The notes under the pieces were generated by a model that ran no database searches, had not been told where the DNA came from, and saw nothing but the letters and a program-made list of their open reading frames with translations. From positions 23,640 through 87,639 of the IMG/VR virus record IMGVR_UViG_3300037504_001427: a DNA stretch of 64,000 nucleotides; one strand, written 5' to 3'. Shown one piece after another: positions 57,122-64,000 of this stretch (position 1 is its first letter; each line of letters opens with the position of its first letter). Source of the DNA: a virus. The position numbers and the translations under genes are program-made.

Positions 57122-57580
57122 TCATCGTATGGCACACTCAGCGAGTTCCCGCAGATGTCGCCGAATCCACTGTCGTCCTGCGCGCACCTCACGCAAGGCC
57201 GGCAACCGCGTAAGCCGCTTCCCTCTGATGGCCTGCGCCTGCGGAGACCAGACGCGCTCCCCCGCGGGAGTGTAGTACTCAGTGTCTCGATCGAGGACGA
57301 CGCACTCGTCTCCGCAGTCGAGACAGACCGTGAAGTTTCTCGGTACCTGCTGGTGCAGGCGCAAGGCACGGGCGAGCGATGTCGGAATAAGACCCTGCGT
57401 CAAGGCCGTGCTCCACTCGCTGCGCAAGCGCTTGCGCTTCTGTGCTATCCTCTCACCCTTGCGTTTCAGAGCAGCACGGTGTTTTTTCGCTTCCTTACGC
57501 AGTGCGGCCTGCAGCGCGCGACGCACAGCAGGGAGGGGGTTTTGGTTCAGTGCAGCCTGCAGGTCCTCGTAGTCACTCAT
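57122..57580 (-). CDS. Hypothetical zinc-finger-like protein (152 residues), parent of a duplicate
   Basis: It starts MSDYEDLQAALNQNPLPAVR. It has a strongly basic helix (KHRAALKRKGERIAQKRKR), then FTVCLDCGDECVVLDRDTEYY with a CxxC and further Cys, and an Arg-rich C-terminus. Possibly nucleic-acid binding. Its first 35 residues are repeated in the adjacent upstream gene at 57573-57818, which overlaps its start by eight bases. Confidence 0.65.
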   Translation of the reverse strand: MSDYEDLQAALNQNPLPAVRRALQAALRKEAKKHRAALKRKGERIAQKRKRLRSEWSTALTQGLIPTSLARALRLHQQVPRNFTVCLDCGDECVVLDRDTEYYTPAGERVWSPQAQAIRGKRLTRLPALREVRAGRQWIRRHLRELAECAIR

Positions 57581-57818
57581 GATCGCCTCCGCGGTGGTTT
57601 TTCACTTCCTTGCGCAGCGCGGCCTGCAGCGCTCGGTGCACAGTGGGGTGGCATGCTATTGCTACTGCTGCTGCCACTGCTGCTGCAGTTGTGGCCGCTG
57701 TTGCGTTTGCTGCGGTTGCTACTGCTGCCGTGGCCGCGGCTGCGCCTGCTGGAACCACTGCGGCGGCAAGTCGAGGGTTTTGGTCCAGTGCGGCCTGTAG
57801 CTCCTCGTGGTCACTCAT
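57573..57818 (-). CDS. Duplicate of the neighbouring gene's N-terminus with Ala-rich insert (81 residues)
   Basis: MSDHEELQAALDQNPRL and VHRALQAALRKEVKNHR match the start of the next gene (57122-57580), but about 42 residues of Ala, Thr and Val (AAAATAAVATAANATAATTA) are inserted between them, encoded by GCN-type triplet repeats. The rest of the parent protein is missing. A recently duplicated, slippage-expanded gene. Confidence 0.6.
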   Translation of the reverse strand: MSDHEELQAALDQNPRLAAAVVPAGAAAATAAVATAANATAATTAAAVAAAVAIACHPTVHRALQAALRKEVKNHRGGDHE

Positions 57819-59379
57819 GATGCTTCTTATGTTTCTCTAACGTCAATCGGCATTTGCTGCGCGTCAACGCAACGTACAGGAGGTTGTGCTCCTGCGTGAG
57901 CGCGGTAGCCGGGTCGGCAGCACGCTTGTGTAGTGGATGAGGAATGAGGTCCGGAGCAAGCAAAATCACATGCTCGGCCTCGAGGCCCTTGCTGCGGTGT
58001 ACCGAAGAGAACACCAGGCCTGCGGCCTCGTCTGAGAAGAGGTGCGCCAAGCGTGTGAGGACCTCTTGCACACTGTCGAATTCATCGGCCATAGCCCGCA
58101 ATACAGCCGCTTGGTCCCGGATATGTTCGAGCGCTGCGAGATTGTCCCCGGCCTTCTCTTCCTCGCGCGCAACCCATTGGTTTATTCGCGTGCTGAACGC
58201 CTCGATGGATGGCGCTCGCCTGGCGAATTTCTCCGCGAGTCGCAGCAGGGCGCCTCCGATATCCCGTCCCCGGATGGTAGCTTTGATGCCCTTCCGGAGC
58301 AGCCCCAGTGCTGGCTTGATCAGTGGCGCATTGGTGCGACACAACACCAGGGTGTCAGGGCCGGCCTCGCGCAAGAGGGATACCACGTCGGCGGGCGATA
58401 CCTCGTCCACGACGCCATCGTCCGCATCGTCGCGGGCTTTGAGGTGCGCTGCGCCGGGGACGACCATGTGCACGAGGGAGACCACTGCTCGGGGGCAGCG
58501 GTATGTGATCGGCAGTGAGAGTTCGCGCATAGCGAATCGCTCACGCAGATGGTCCATGCTCCCAGGATCCGCCCCGCGGAACTGATAGATCGATTGCCGG
58601 CGATCCCCGACAGCTACGACCACGGCGTTCGCGGCGCGGGCGCTTGCGATCAAGGCCTGCTGCGATTCGTTCAGGTCTTGGGCCTCATCCACCAAGATCA
58701 AATCGTAGCGATAGCCCTGCCACCCATACCGCAGGGGCAGGTAGATCATCTCGTCATAGCAGAGACGCGCTGAATCTTGGTTGAGCGCATTCATGTAAGC
58801 CGGCACCAGCGGGAGTATCTCCTGCAGCAGATCTTCGTCGGCGACCATGCCGATGCGGTGCATGCCGCGCACGATACTGGCCGGCTTTTCTGGATCGCAC
58901 AGGAGCTGCATGACCAGCGATCCGAGTTTGACCAGCAGGTCTTTGCCTTCCTTCAGCGCTGAGACGTGGTGGGGCACCTCTTCGACCCGGACACAGACTC
59001 CTGCATCATCATAGATCGGGCGGGGGAAGGTCGAGGCGGCGAGGAGCTGCTCCGCGTGCTGGAACGCCTTTTTGCTGTCGAGCTGGCATCCGCCCCAATG
59101 TCGTCTGACGATGCTCATGCCGTGGCCGTGCAACGTCTTGATGTCGAGGGTACGGAGCGCGCCGAATCGCCGACCGCATTTCTGGCGCAGCACATCACAG
59201 ATATCCCGATTGAACGCGAGGTTGAGCACCGCGGCGCGTGGCCACGCCTGCAGGTGGGCCGCGAGCGCCTCGAGCAGCGTGGTCGTCTTGCCGCTGCCCG
59301 CTACGGCCTGCACCAGCAAGTTGCTCTCGCGGCTGACGACCGCATCGATGATATCACGCTGATAGGGACTGAGAATCAT
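57811..59379 (-). CDS. UvrD/Rep-like SF1 helicase
   Basis: 522 residues. MILSPYQRDIIDAVVS and LLVQAVAGSGKTTTLLEAL form the Q-motif and Walker A. LILVDEAQDLNESQQALI is motif II and VAVGDRRQSIYQFRGADP is motif III. VHRSKGLEAEHVILLAPD and NLLYVALTRSK are motifs V and VI. It unwinds DNA 3'-5' during repair or replication. It is shorter than PcrA, lacking much of domain 2B. It overlaps the downstream Ala-rich gene by eight bases. Confidence 0.92.
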   Translation of the reverse strand: MILSPYQRDIIDAVVSRESNLLVQAVAGSGKTTTLLEALAAHLQAWPRAAVLNLAFNRDICDVLRQKCGRRFGALRTLDIKTLHGHGMSIVRRHWGGCQLDSKKAFQHAEQLLAASTFPRPIYDDAGVCVRVEEVPHHVSALKEGKDLLVKLGSLVMQLLCDPEKPASIVRGMHRIGMVADEDLLQEILPLVPAYMNALNQDSARLCYDEMIYLPLRYGWQGYRYDLILVDEAQDLNESQQALIASARAANAVVVAVGDRRQSIYQFRGADPGSMDHLRERFAMRELSLPITYRCPRAVVSLVHMVVPGAAHLKARDDADDGVVDEVSPADVVSLLREAGPDTLVLCRTNAPLIKPALGLLRKGIKATIRGRDIGGALLRLAEKFARRAPSIEAFSTRINQWVAREEEKAGDNLAALEHIRDQAAVLRAMADEFDSVQEVLTRLAHLFSDEAAGLVFSSVHRSKGLEAEHVILLAPDLIPHPLHKRAADPATALTQEHNLLYVALTRSKCRLTLEKHKKHHE

Positions 59380-59388
59380 TGGGGGATC

Positions 59389-59796
59389 CTAGTGCTGCGG
59401 TGCAGGCGCCCGGCCTACTCGGTAGAGGGTGCCATCGATCTTGAGCCAGGTCATCGTGTCAAAGGGGATGCTCCGATAGCCATTCACACGCTGTGCCCGG
59501 CCGGCGTACCGACGACTGAATACGAAGGCGCAAAACACGTTCTTTGCGTGGCGGTCATAGGCGGCGCGCGTCTTGATCGGCGCCGCTCCCTCGATCTCAG
59601 GAGCGTTCCGGCTCGCCAAGCGCGAGCGCACTCCGAAGCGCGCAACCACGGCCTCTTGCGCGCCCGACATGCGCTCGCCATCGGCACTGTCGGTGCGCCG
59701 CAGAAATGCGGCCTGAAACATGCGCCCGCCGCCCGCGAGGCGGTGTGCGAGGATGAGTTCGCGGGCAGCAGCATGCGAGATGGGTTTGGGCGTCAT
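59389..59796 (-). CDS. Hypothetical protein (135 residues)
   Basis: MTPKPISHAAARELILAHRL, a basic Ala/Arg-rich protein with FCAFVFSRRYAGRAQR and a C-terminal beta strand region (TMTWLKIDGTLYRVGR). It overlaps the gene upstream by ATGA and ends ten bases before the helicase start. No family recognised. Confidence 0.65.
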   Translation of the reverse strand: MTPKPISHAAARELILAHRLAGGGRMFQAAFLRRTDSADGERMSGAQEAVVARFGVRSRLASRNAPEIEGAAPIKTRAAYDRHAKNVFCAFVFSRRYAGRAQRVNGYRSIPFDTMTWLKIDGTLYRVGRAPAPQH

Positions 59797-60041
59797 GGCT
59801 GAGGCTGGCTGTCGTAGTGCTCGACGTAGATGAGGTCGTCGTCCCGGACATGGATCACATTCTGCAGTGCCGGGAAATTGAACAGCACCGCAGGATCGGT
59901 GAACCGCGCGACGATGTGCTCGTCGGTGTGGTCGTAGATGGCCCAGCCATCGCCGTCTTTCTCGGCGATAATGCCGCCAGGGATGCGGGCCACTTCGGCG
60001 AGCGCTTCGTCGAGCGCGGGTCGGTTATAGATCGTCAACAT
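59793..60041 (-). CDS. Hypothetical protein (82 residues)
   Basis: MLTIYNRPALDEALAEVARIPG, then a small alpha/beta domain (IIAEKDGDGWAIYDHTDEHIV). The start is chosen because GAAGGGG precedes it. Upstream codons in the same frame run into the tRNA. No family recognised. Confidence 0.65.
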   Translation of the reverse strand: MLTIYNRPALDEALAEVARIPGGIIAEKDGDGWAIYDHTDEHIVARFTDPAVLFNFPALQNVIHVRDDDLIYVEHYDSQPQP

Positions 60042-60085
60042 GGAAAGCCCCTTCGGGCGTTGGGCCGCGTTTGCGGCTGGGTGAA

Positions 60086-60159
60086 TGGACCGTACAGGAC
60101 TCGAACCTGTGACCAAGAGATTATGAGTCTCCTGCTCTAACCGACTGAGCTAACGGTCC
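60086..60159 (-). tRNA. tRNA-Ile(CAT), AUA-reading type (or elongator Met)
   Basis: A complete 74-nt cloverleaf. Acceptor GGACCGT/ACGGTCC, D arm GCTC/GAGC, anticodon stem GGAGA/TCTCT with loop CTCATAA (anticodon CAT), T arm ACAGG-TTCGAGT-CCTGT. The D-arm to variable-loop segment (AGAGCAGG...CTTGGTC) resembles bacterial tRNA-Ile2, whose C34 is modified to lysidine, more than elongator Met. Confidence 0.88.
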
Positions 60160-60164
60160 TACTA

Positions 60165-60236
60165 CACACCCGGTAGGATTCGAACCTACGGCCTACCGCT
60201 TAGAAGGCGGTTGCTCTTCCGCTGAGCTACGGGTGC
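60165..60236 (-). tRNA. tRNA-Arg(TCT)
   Basis: 72 nt. Acceptor GCACCCG/CGGGTGT, anticodon stem ACCGC/GCGGT with loop CTTCTAA (anticodon TCT), T arm GTAGG-TTCGAAT-CCTAC. It lies five bases before tRNA-Ile on the transcript. It reads AGA and AGG, the second codon of most X-Gly minigenes. Confidence 0.92.
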
Positions 60237-60285
60237 ATCGGTTTGTGCCTTTCTTGGCGTTGTGGGACTCGGAGCAGCGGACCTT

Positions 60286-60639
60286 CTACCCGGCGTAGAA
60301 CACGCCGGGTACAGAGGGCGCTTCATCAAATACGGCGCCGAACTCATCCGGCGGCCGAGGAAGACCCGAGGGTTTGAAAAAGCACGACTTGGCTCGGGCG
60401 AACTTGACTCCCTCTTTGTCAAATACTCGCTCCACTCCACCGCGAAACCTGAAGGTCGCGCAGGCCTTGTGCCCACAGAGCTTGAGGGCCTCGTCGAAAC
60501 TGAGCTTTGAGTCCGCCTTGATGATGATCTCAGGCGGGTCGTCATCGTCGTAGCAGACGAACCAGTCAGGGCCTCGCCACACGGGGTCTTTGTACCACTT
60601 GCTGTCTGAGCAGCAGACGTAAGGGGAGTTGAGGCTCAT
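60286..60639 (-). CDS. Hypothetical protein (117 residues)
   Basis: MSLNSPYVCCSDSKWYKDPV, with acidic DDDDPPEI, a short helix region containing LCGHKAC, and a basic C-terminal part. Start supported by AAAGGAAACC upstream. Scattered Cys suggest metal binding but no clear motif. No family recognised. Confidence 0.65.
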   Translation of the reverse strand: MSLNSPYVCCSDSKWYKDPVWRGPDWFVCYDDDDPPEIIIKADSKLSFDEALKLCGHKACATFRFRGGVERVFDKEGVKFARAKSCFFKPSGLPRPPDEFGAVFDEAPSVPGVFYAG

Positions 60640-60669
60640 GGTTTCCTTTCGGCTGGTGTGACGGTGCAG

Positions 60670-60861
60670 TTAGATGACGCCCATATCAAACATAATAGAC
60701 GGCATGCCATGTGGGCACCAGCCGTCTGGTTCGACCTCGCAGCCATGCTCGCAACACGCGGGCACGACACTGTCGAAGACCAGAACCTCGGCAGTGGCTT
60801 CATCGAGGTCGATGACCTCTTGCCACGGAACGTAGTTCTCTGACTCTTTGTAAGTGCTCAT
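60670..60861 (-). CDS. Small Cys/His-rich protein (63 residues)
   Basis: MSTYKESENYVPWQEVIDLD, then VPACCEHGCEVEPDGWCPHG near the C-terminus, a compact Cys/His cluster seen in small conserved phage proteins. A start with AAAGGACACT upstream, overlapping the stop of the gene at 60858 (ATGA). Function unknown. Confidence 0.65.
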   Translation of the reverse strand: MSTYKESENYVPWQEVIDLDEATAEVLVFDSVVPACCEHGCEVEPDGWCPHGMPSIMFDMGVI

Positions 60862-61244
60862 AGTGTCCTTTCTAGTATTTGCCCTGCGTCTCCGAGGGCG
60901 GTTATGTCAGCGACAGTGACGGTGCCTCCGTCGCCTGTTCGCAGTGTGTCCGTCGGGGGCCTAGCCTCCAGTGTGGCTGTCCGCTCCCCGCGGACAGTGT
61001 GTAATACGGCTTTCTCGATGGCGATGGCGACGGAGGCAAGGTCTCCAGCGTCGTATCCGTCCTCAAACCTATCTCGGAAATACTCCAGTATAGATTGACA
61101 CGTCGTGCAAGTGTAGCCATGGACGAACTCGCCCTCAAAAAACCCAGCGTACTTTTCCATGTTGGTCCCAGGCGGGAATTCCCGTATGCATCCTGTGCAG
61201 CGGTGTTTCTTCCGCGTGGTTACTTTTTTGCTGGAATAGAACAT
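60858..61244 (-). CDS. Zinc-finger-like hypothetical protein (128 residues)
   Basis: MFYSSKKVTTRKKHRCTGCI, with CTGC and YTCTTC pairs about 32 residues apart, forming a likely zinc finger. The C-terminal half is helical and charged. The start at 61244 is preferred because upstream codons overlap the multi-HTH gene. Possibly DNA or RNA binding. Confidence 0.65.
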   Translation of the reverse strand: MFYSSKKVTTRKKHRCTGCIREFPPGTNMEKYAGFFEGEFVHGYTCTTCQSILEYFRDRFEDGYDAGDLASVAIAIEKAVLHTVRGERTATLEARPPTDTLRTGDGGTVTVADITALGDAGQILERTL

Positions 61245-61248
61245 GGTT

Positions 61249-62028
61249 TCATTTTCCCTTCTTGCGCCCGGACAACAAGTAATACACGCGCTGCGCCGAA
61301 ACCCCGAGCCGCACGGCGGCCTCTGCCCTGCTGCAGCCATCCTTAAGCAGGGCAAAAAGTTTTTCCTCGTCTATCGGTGGAAGATTCTCACGGACGCCTT
61401 TGCGCCCGCTAGCCTTAAGAATACGGCAGATGTTTGACCCCGCGCAATTTGCCTTTTTTGCAATCTCCGTAATGGTGTGTCCAGAGTCGTACAGGACAAA
61501 GATCTCTGCTTTGGTCAGGGTTCTTCCTCGCATAATTTCGGTGCCGCCCTTATTCTTATTTGGGTACTTTCTGCAGTCCCGCTCGAACTTGCGGCCAGAC
61601 GCTGCCACCAAGTCATACACGCGATGTACCGAAACTCCAAGCCGCCGTGCGGCCTCGGATCGGCTGCAGCCGTCCTCAAGCAGGGCAAAGAGTTTTTCCT
61701 CGTCTATCGGCGGAAGATCCACTCGTGTACATTTGCGTCCGCTTGAATTGATTATCAGCCAGATGTTTTGTCGCGTGCAGCCTGCCTTTTTTGCAATCTC
61801 TTTTACGGGGCACCCAGAGTCGTACAGATCAAGGATCTCCTCTCTGGTCAGATTTCCGCGCGTAGTGCCTTTGTTCGCGGACGGATATTTAACGCAGTCC
61901 CGCTTAAACTTGCGACCAGACGCTGCCGCCAAGTTATACACGCGATGTACCGAAACTCCAAGCCGTCGTGCGGCCTCTGCCTTGCTGCAGCCATCCTCTA
62001 GCAGCGCAAAAAGTTTTTCCTTGTCCAT
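61249..62028 (-). CDS. Multi-HTH repeat protein
   Basis: 259 residues built from five helix-turn-helix modules of about 45 residues in alternating types. KLFALLEDGCSKAEAARRLGVSVHRVY occurs three times with small changes. LYDSGCPVKEIAKKAGCTRQNIW and its variant YDSGHTITEIAKKANCAGSN occur twice between them. This resembles strung-together resolvase-type HTH domains and suggests sequence-specific binding of a long or repeated site. The start is set by AAAGGAG six bases before ATG 62028. Function not known. Confidence 0.75.
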   Translation of the reverse strand: MDKEKLFALLEDGCSKAEAARRLGVSVHRVYNLAAASGRKFKRDCVKYPSANKGTTRGNLTREEILDLYDSGCPVKEIAKKAGCTRQNIWLIINSSGRKCTRVDLPPIDEEKLFALLEDGCSRSEAARRLGVSVHRVYDLVAASGRKFERDCRKYPNKNKGGTEIMRGRTLTKAEIFVLYDSGHTITEIAKKANCAGSNICRILKASGRKGVRENLPPIDEEKLFALLKDGCSRAEAAVRLGVSAQRVYYLLSGRKKGK

Positions 62029-62066
62029 GTTTGCTCCTTTCATGTGGTTGTTCTCTTCGTTCATGA

Positions 62067-62369
62067 CTATTCTCTCTCGTCTTCGGCAACGCGATAGAGG
62101 AGACTGAATTTGCCGAGCACGATGCGATCATTGTGCTTCAATTGCTTCTCAAACACCCGCTCACCATTCACGAAGGTGCCGCTGCTCGGGACTTGGTCGA
62201 CGATCTTCCAACCATCTCCGTCCTGCACAAAGATGGCGTGGAGTCGACTGACACCAAGATCGTTGATCAAGATGTCAGCCCACAACGAGCGACCGACAGT
62301 ATGCTCCGGCTTGTCGAGGGTGTAGTCGCCTTGCGGATCATTGCCGAGCATGAGGGTGACCTTGGCCAT
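62067..62369 (-). CDS. FHA-domain protein
   Basis: 100 residues forming one forkhead-associated domain. YTLDKPEHTVGRSLWADILI, SRLHAIFV (the phosphothreonine-contacting Ser-Arg-His) and GTFVNGERV are all present. FHA domains bind phosphothreonine proteins and are unusual in phages, so it may recognise a host kinase target or a partner made by the phage. No kinase is seen in the window. AAAGGAATAAAC supports the start. Confidence 0.85.
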   Translation of the reverse strand: MAKVTLMLGNDPQGDYTLDKPEHTVGRSLWADILINDLGVSRLHAIFVQDGDGWKIVDQVPSSGTFVNGERVFEKQLKHNDRIVLGKFSLLYRVAEDERE

Positions 62370-62402
62370 GTTTATTCCTTTCATTAGCCCTTCCCTGCGA
62401 TA

Positions 62403-62828
62403 TCACCAAGGGGTTCGGCGGCGCACTACCCATTCCGGTCGCAGTCGATTTGTCCAGCGGGGTGTTCCCCGCATGTTGTCCAGACGATCCAGGATACGCT
62501 CCTGAAGGATGTACCTAGCACGTGTCGCTTCGGATGTCTGCCAACACATCCAGCCGAGTGCAAAAATCATGTCATCACCCGGCATCGACAATTCGATATT
62601 GGTCGCAAATCCACGACGGGTCATCTCTTCCACCAGTTGTTGGTGACGTGTCCACAGACTCTGCTGGTGCTGAGCGCACCAGACAACGTGGCCGGTGCCA
62701 AGGCAGAAATGCTTGGGCGGTCGGGCTTTGTACCGTTTGCCGTAAGCTCTTGGCAGTTCTTTATACTCTGCGATCAAATGCTGATCGCAAAGCTCCCATG
62801 GTTTAATTCCTACATTTATGCGGGTCAT
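62403..62828 (-). CDS. denV: Pyrimidine-dimer DNA glycosylase (DenV / T4 endonuclease V type)
   Basis: 141 residues starting MTRINVGIKPWELCDQHLIA, as in T4 DenV, where the Thr after Met is the catalytic nucleophile. EYKELPRAYG and LGTGHVVW match the conserved helix and core. It removes UV-induced pyrimidine dimers, so the phage repairs light damage to its DNA. The ATG overlaps the previous stop by one base. Length is normal for the family. Confidence 0.9.
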   Translation of the reverse strand: MTRINVGIKPWELCDQHLIAEYKELPRAYGKRYKARPPKHFCLGTGHVVWCAQHQQSLWTRHQQLVEEMTRRGFATNIELSMPGDDMIFALGWMCWQTSEATRARYILQERILDRLDNMRGTPRWTNRLRPEWVVRRRTPW

Positions 62829-63136
62829 TATAGCTCCTTCCCTGAAAAGATTATTGTTGCTAAGTACGCATTGAAAGTTCTGACTTCCGCGCGACGTTGT
62901 TCAATTTCCTGATGGTTTGGTTGTTCAATTTCCCAGCCCTCAGGATGACAGACATTATATTCCCCATTATGCGGCAGCAACACGCGCAACATCTGTAAAT
63001 GATACCGTATTCGCTTACGGTCATTCTGCTTTTTCTTCTCCTGACGGTTTTTAAACTGCGCCTTCTTGCGCAGTCTGCCCAACTCGCGCAAGTGAAATAA
63101 AACACGCGCGGCATCGCAAGGCTTTATTTTTCTCAT
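62828..63136 (-). CDS. Hypothetical basic protein (102 residues)
   Basis: MRKIKPCDAARVLFHLRELG, with a very basic helix (KKAQFKNRQEKKKQNDRKRI), probably nucleic-acid or protein binding. A single Cys near the N-terminus. It overlaps the upstream gene by ATGA. No family recognised. Confidence 0.65.
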   Translation of the reverse strand: MRKIKPCDAARVLFHLRELGRLRKKAQFKNRQEKKKQNDRKRIRYHLQMLRVLLPHNGEYNVCHPEGWEIEQPNHQEIEQRRAEVRTFNAYLATIIFSGKEL

Positions 63137-63828
63137 GGAAGATACCCTCCAGCAAACCCGCGCGCCGGGTCGGGCAGCTCCGGTATTGGCTCGTCGCGCC
63201 GCATGTCCGCGACGGTAATGGAGGACGACGGTCCGTCGCTAGTCTCTACTCGCCACGTCGTGGCTGCGTCATAGTCGAAGATGTCGATGTTGGTGGGGAA
63301 CGACAGCCGTTGTGCGACCCCCTTAGAGCGATCCAGGTAGGCCTGCGGGACCTTTCGGTCCTCCTCCAGGTCCCTGACCCTGTCGCCTAGACGCCACAGT
63401 TCGGCGCCAGCAGAGTTGGCGCGGGCGCCCGCCCAGTACGGGTCGCTCTTCCATTTGCTGGTGGCTAAGATGTTCGTGCCTTCTTTGATCAAGTCAGCCC
63501 AGCCGTCGCGGATGGCGTTGCGGGTCTCGATGATCAGGTTGTCGATGCGATGGCGCTGAACGAAGGCAATCAGGACCAGCAAGCCGAGGCTTGTCGGCGT
63601 CGACGGTCCGATCGGCAGCCAGTGGTCGAGATGCGCCAGCTTGCCGCCGGCCTTGCTCTCCATCTCATCCGGCCGAGGCTGTCGCCAGGGGCCGATGTAG
63701 AGTTCGAATCGCCCGGCGCTGGTAATCAGGTGGCCGTTGAGGCCCTCGGCCAACACGAACCACCGTTTGTTGGCGGCGGGTAGGATGATCCAGCGGCCGA
63801 CTTCTGGCATTTCTGTCGCTCCCGTCAT
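63133..63828 (-). CDS. Hypothetical protein (231 residues)
   Basis: MTGATEMPEVGRWIILPAAN, a beta-rich N-terminal half (FVLAEGLNGHLITSAGRFEL), a helix (LLVLIAFVQRHRIDNLIIET) and a charged C-terminus. AGGAGG upstream supports the start; a second ATG at residue 7 is possible. It overlaps the next upstream gene by ATGA. No family recognised. Confidence 0.65.
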   Translation of the reverse strand: MTGATEMPEVGRWIILPAANKRWFVLAEGLNGHLITSAGRFELYIGPWRQPRPDEMESKAGGKLAHLDHWLPIGPSTPTSLGLLVLIAFVQRHRIDNLIIETRNAIRDGWADLIKEGTNILATSKWKSDPYWAGARANSAGAELWRLGDRVRDLEEDRKVPQAYLDRSKGVAQRLSFPTNIDIFDYDAATTWRVETSDGPSSSITVADMRRDEPIPELPDPARGFAGGYLP

Positions 63829-64000
63829 GAGTGTGGCCCTCCTGTCGATACGCCCAGGCGCATCAGCTCGTCGGGATCGACACCGGGGCACTCGCCTCGG
63901 TATGCCGCACCCAGGCAGTGATCGGCTGCGGCGATCATGAGGATGGAGCAGAACTCGTCAGGCGGGATCTCCAATGACTGATACACGCCCTCTTTACTGG
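63825..64000 (-). CDS. Partial hypothetical protein (C-terminus only)
   Basis: The last 58 codons or so lie in the window and the start is off the right edge. It ends LMRLGVSTGGPHS, with a Cys/His-containing helix (SILMIAAADHCLGAAYRGE). Its TGA overlaps the next ATG (ATGA). Unknown family. Confidence 0.6.
   Translation of the reverse strand, partial: SKEGVYQSLEIPPDEFCSILMIAAADHCLGAAYRGECPGVDPDELMRLGVSTGGPHS

Overview
The window looks like part of a large double-stranded DNA phage with a bacterial host. It carries a DNA-replication block (primase-helicase, Cas4/RecB-like nuclease, family A DNA polymerase, SNF2-type and UvrD-type helicases), a long run of virion, fibre and membrane proteins, a lysis-like cluster, phage tRNAs, and DNA-modification genes. 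No terminase, portal or major capsid gene was recognised, so the genome must extend beyond the window. The DNA is GC-rich. Promoters look sigma70-like with a 16-base spacer, and several genes start six bases after the -10 box, as leaderless mRNAs do. The host cannot be named from this sequence.

Layout. (i) 1-1900, leftward: small genes, a VRR-NUC-like nuclease and a helix-turn-helix (HTH) protein. (ii) 1982-14893, leftward: one tightly overlapping operon. It holds a 7-deazaguanine DNA-modification set (QueC, FolE2, DpdA), a PAPS-reductase-like enzyme, a macro-domain protein, a tRNA, and long arrays of tiny genes. (iii) 14894-15553: a 660-base AT-richer divergent intergenic region with inverted and direct repeats. 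(iv) 15554-31267, rightward: replication and recombination genes. (v) 31242-49114, leftward: structural, fibre, holin/spanin-like and membrane proteins. (vi) 49172-55706, leftward: three different C5-cytosine methyltransferases, a SprT-like metalloprotease and more tiny-gene arrays. (vii) 55774-64000, leftward: one more array, an HTH protein fused to the repeat, a UvrD-like helicase, two tRNAs, an FHA-domain protein, a multi-HTH protein and a DenV-type pyrimidine-dimer glycosylase.

The striking feature is a family of about 42 minigenes, all on the minus strand, placed at gene junctions of the modification operons. Each starts with a near-invariant ATGAGATATCCAGTAGG (Met-Arg-Tyr-Pro-Val-Gly). 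It continues as alternating Gly and X encoded by (NNC GGC)n, with X mostly Tyr, Phe, Asp, Asn or His. It ends with a conserved tract (Gly-Thr-Val-Glu-Gly-Arg or a variant) whose DNA is also the Shine-Dalgarno sequence of the next gene. Its TGA overlaps the next ATG. Each unit is therefore a self-contained translational relay. Units chain head to tail (up to 12 in a row), shrink to 4-codon or 3-codon forms, share blocks over 43 kb, and in places are fused in frame to ordinary proteins. They are absent from the rightward replication block and from the structural operon.

Working together, QueC and FolE2 would feed 7-deazaguanine precursor synthesis and DpdA would insert it into DNA. The three cytosine methyltransferases add a second layer of protection. 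The minigene arrays connect these genes into start-stop coupled operons. Whether the glycine-aromatic peptides have their own role, or matter only as translational couplers, cannot be decided from sequence alone.
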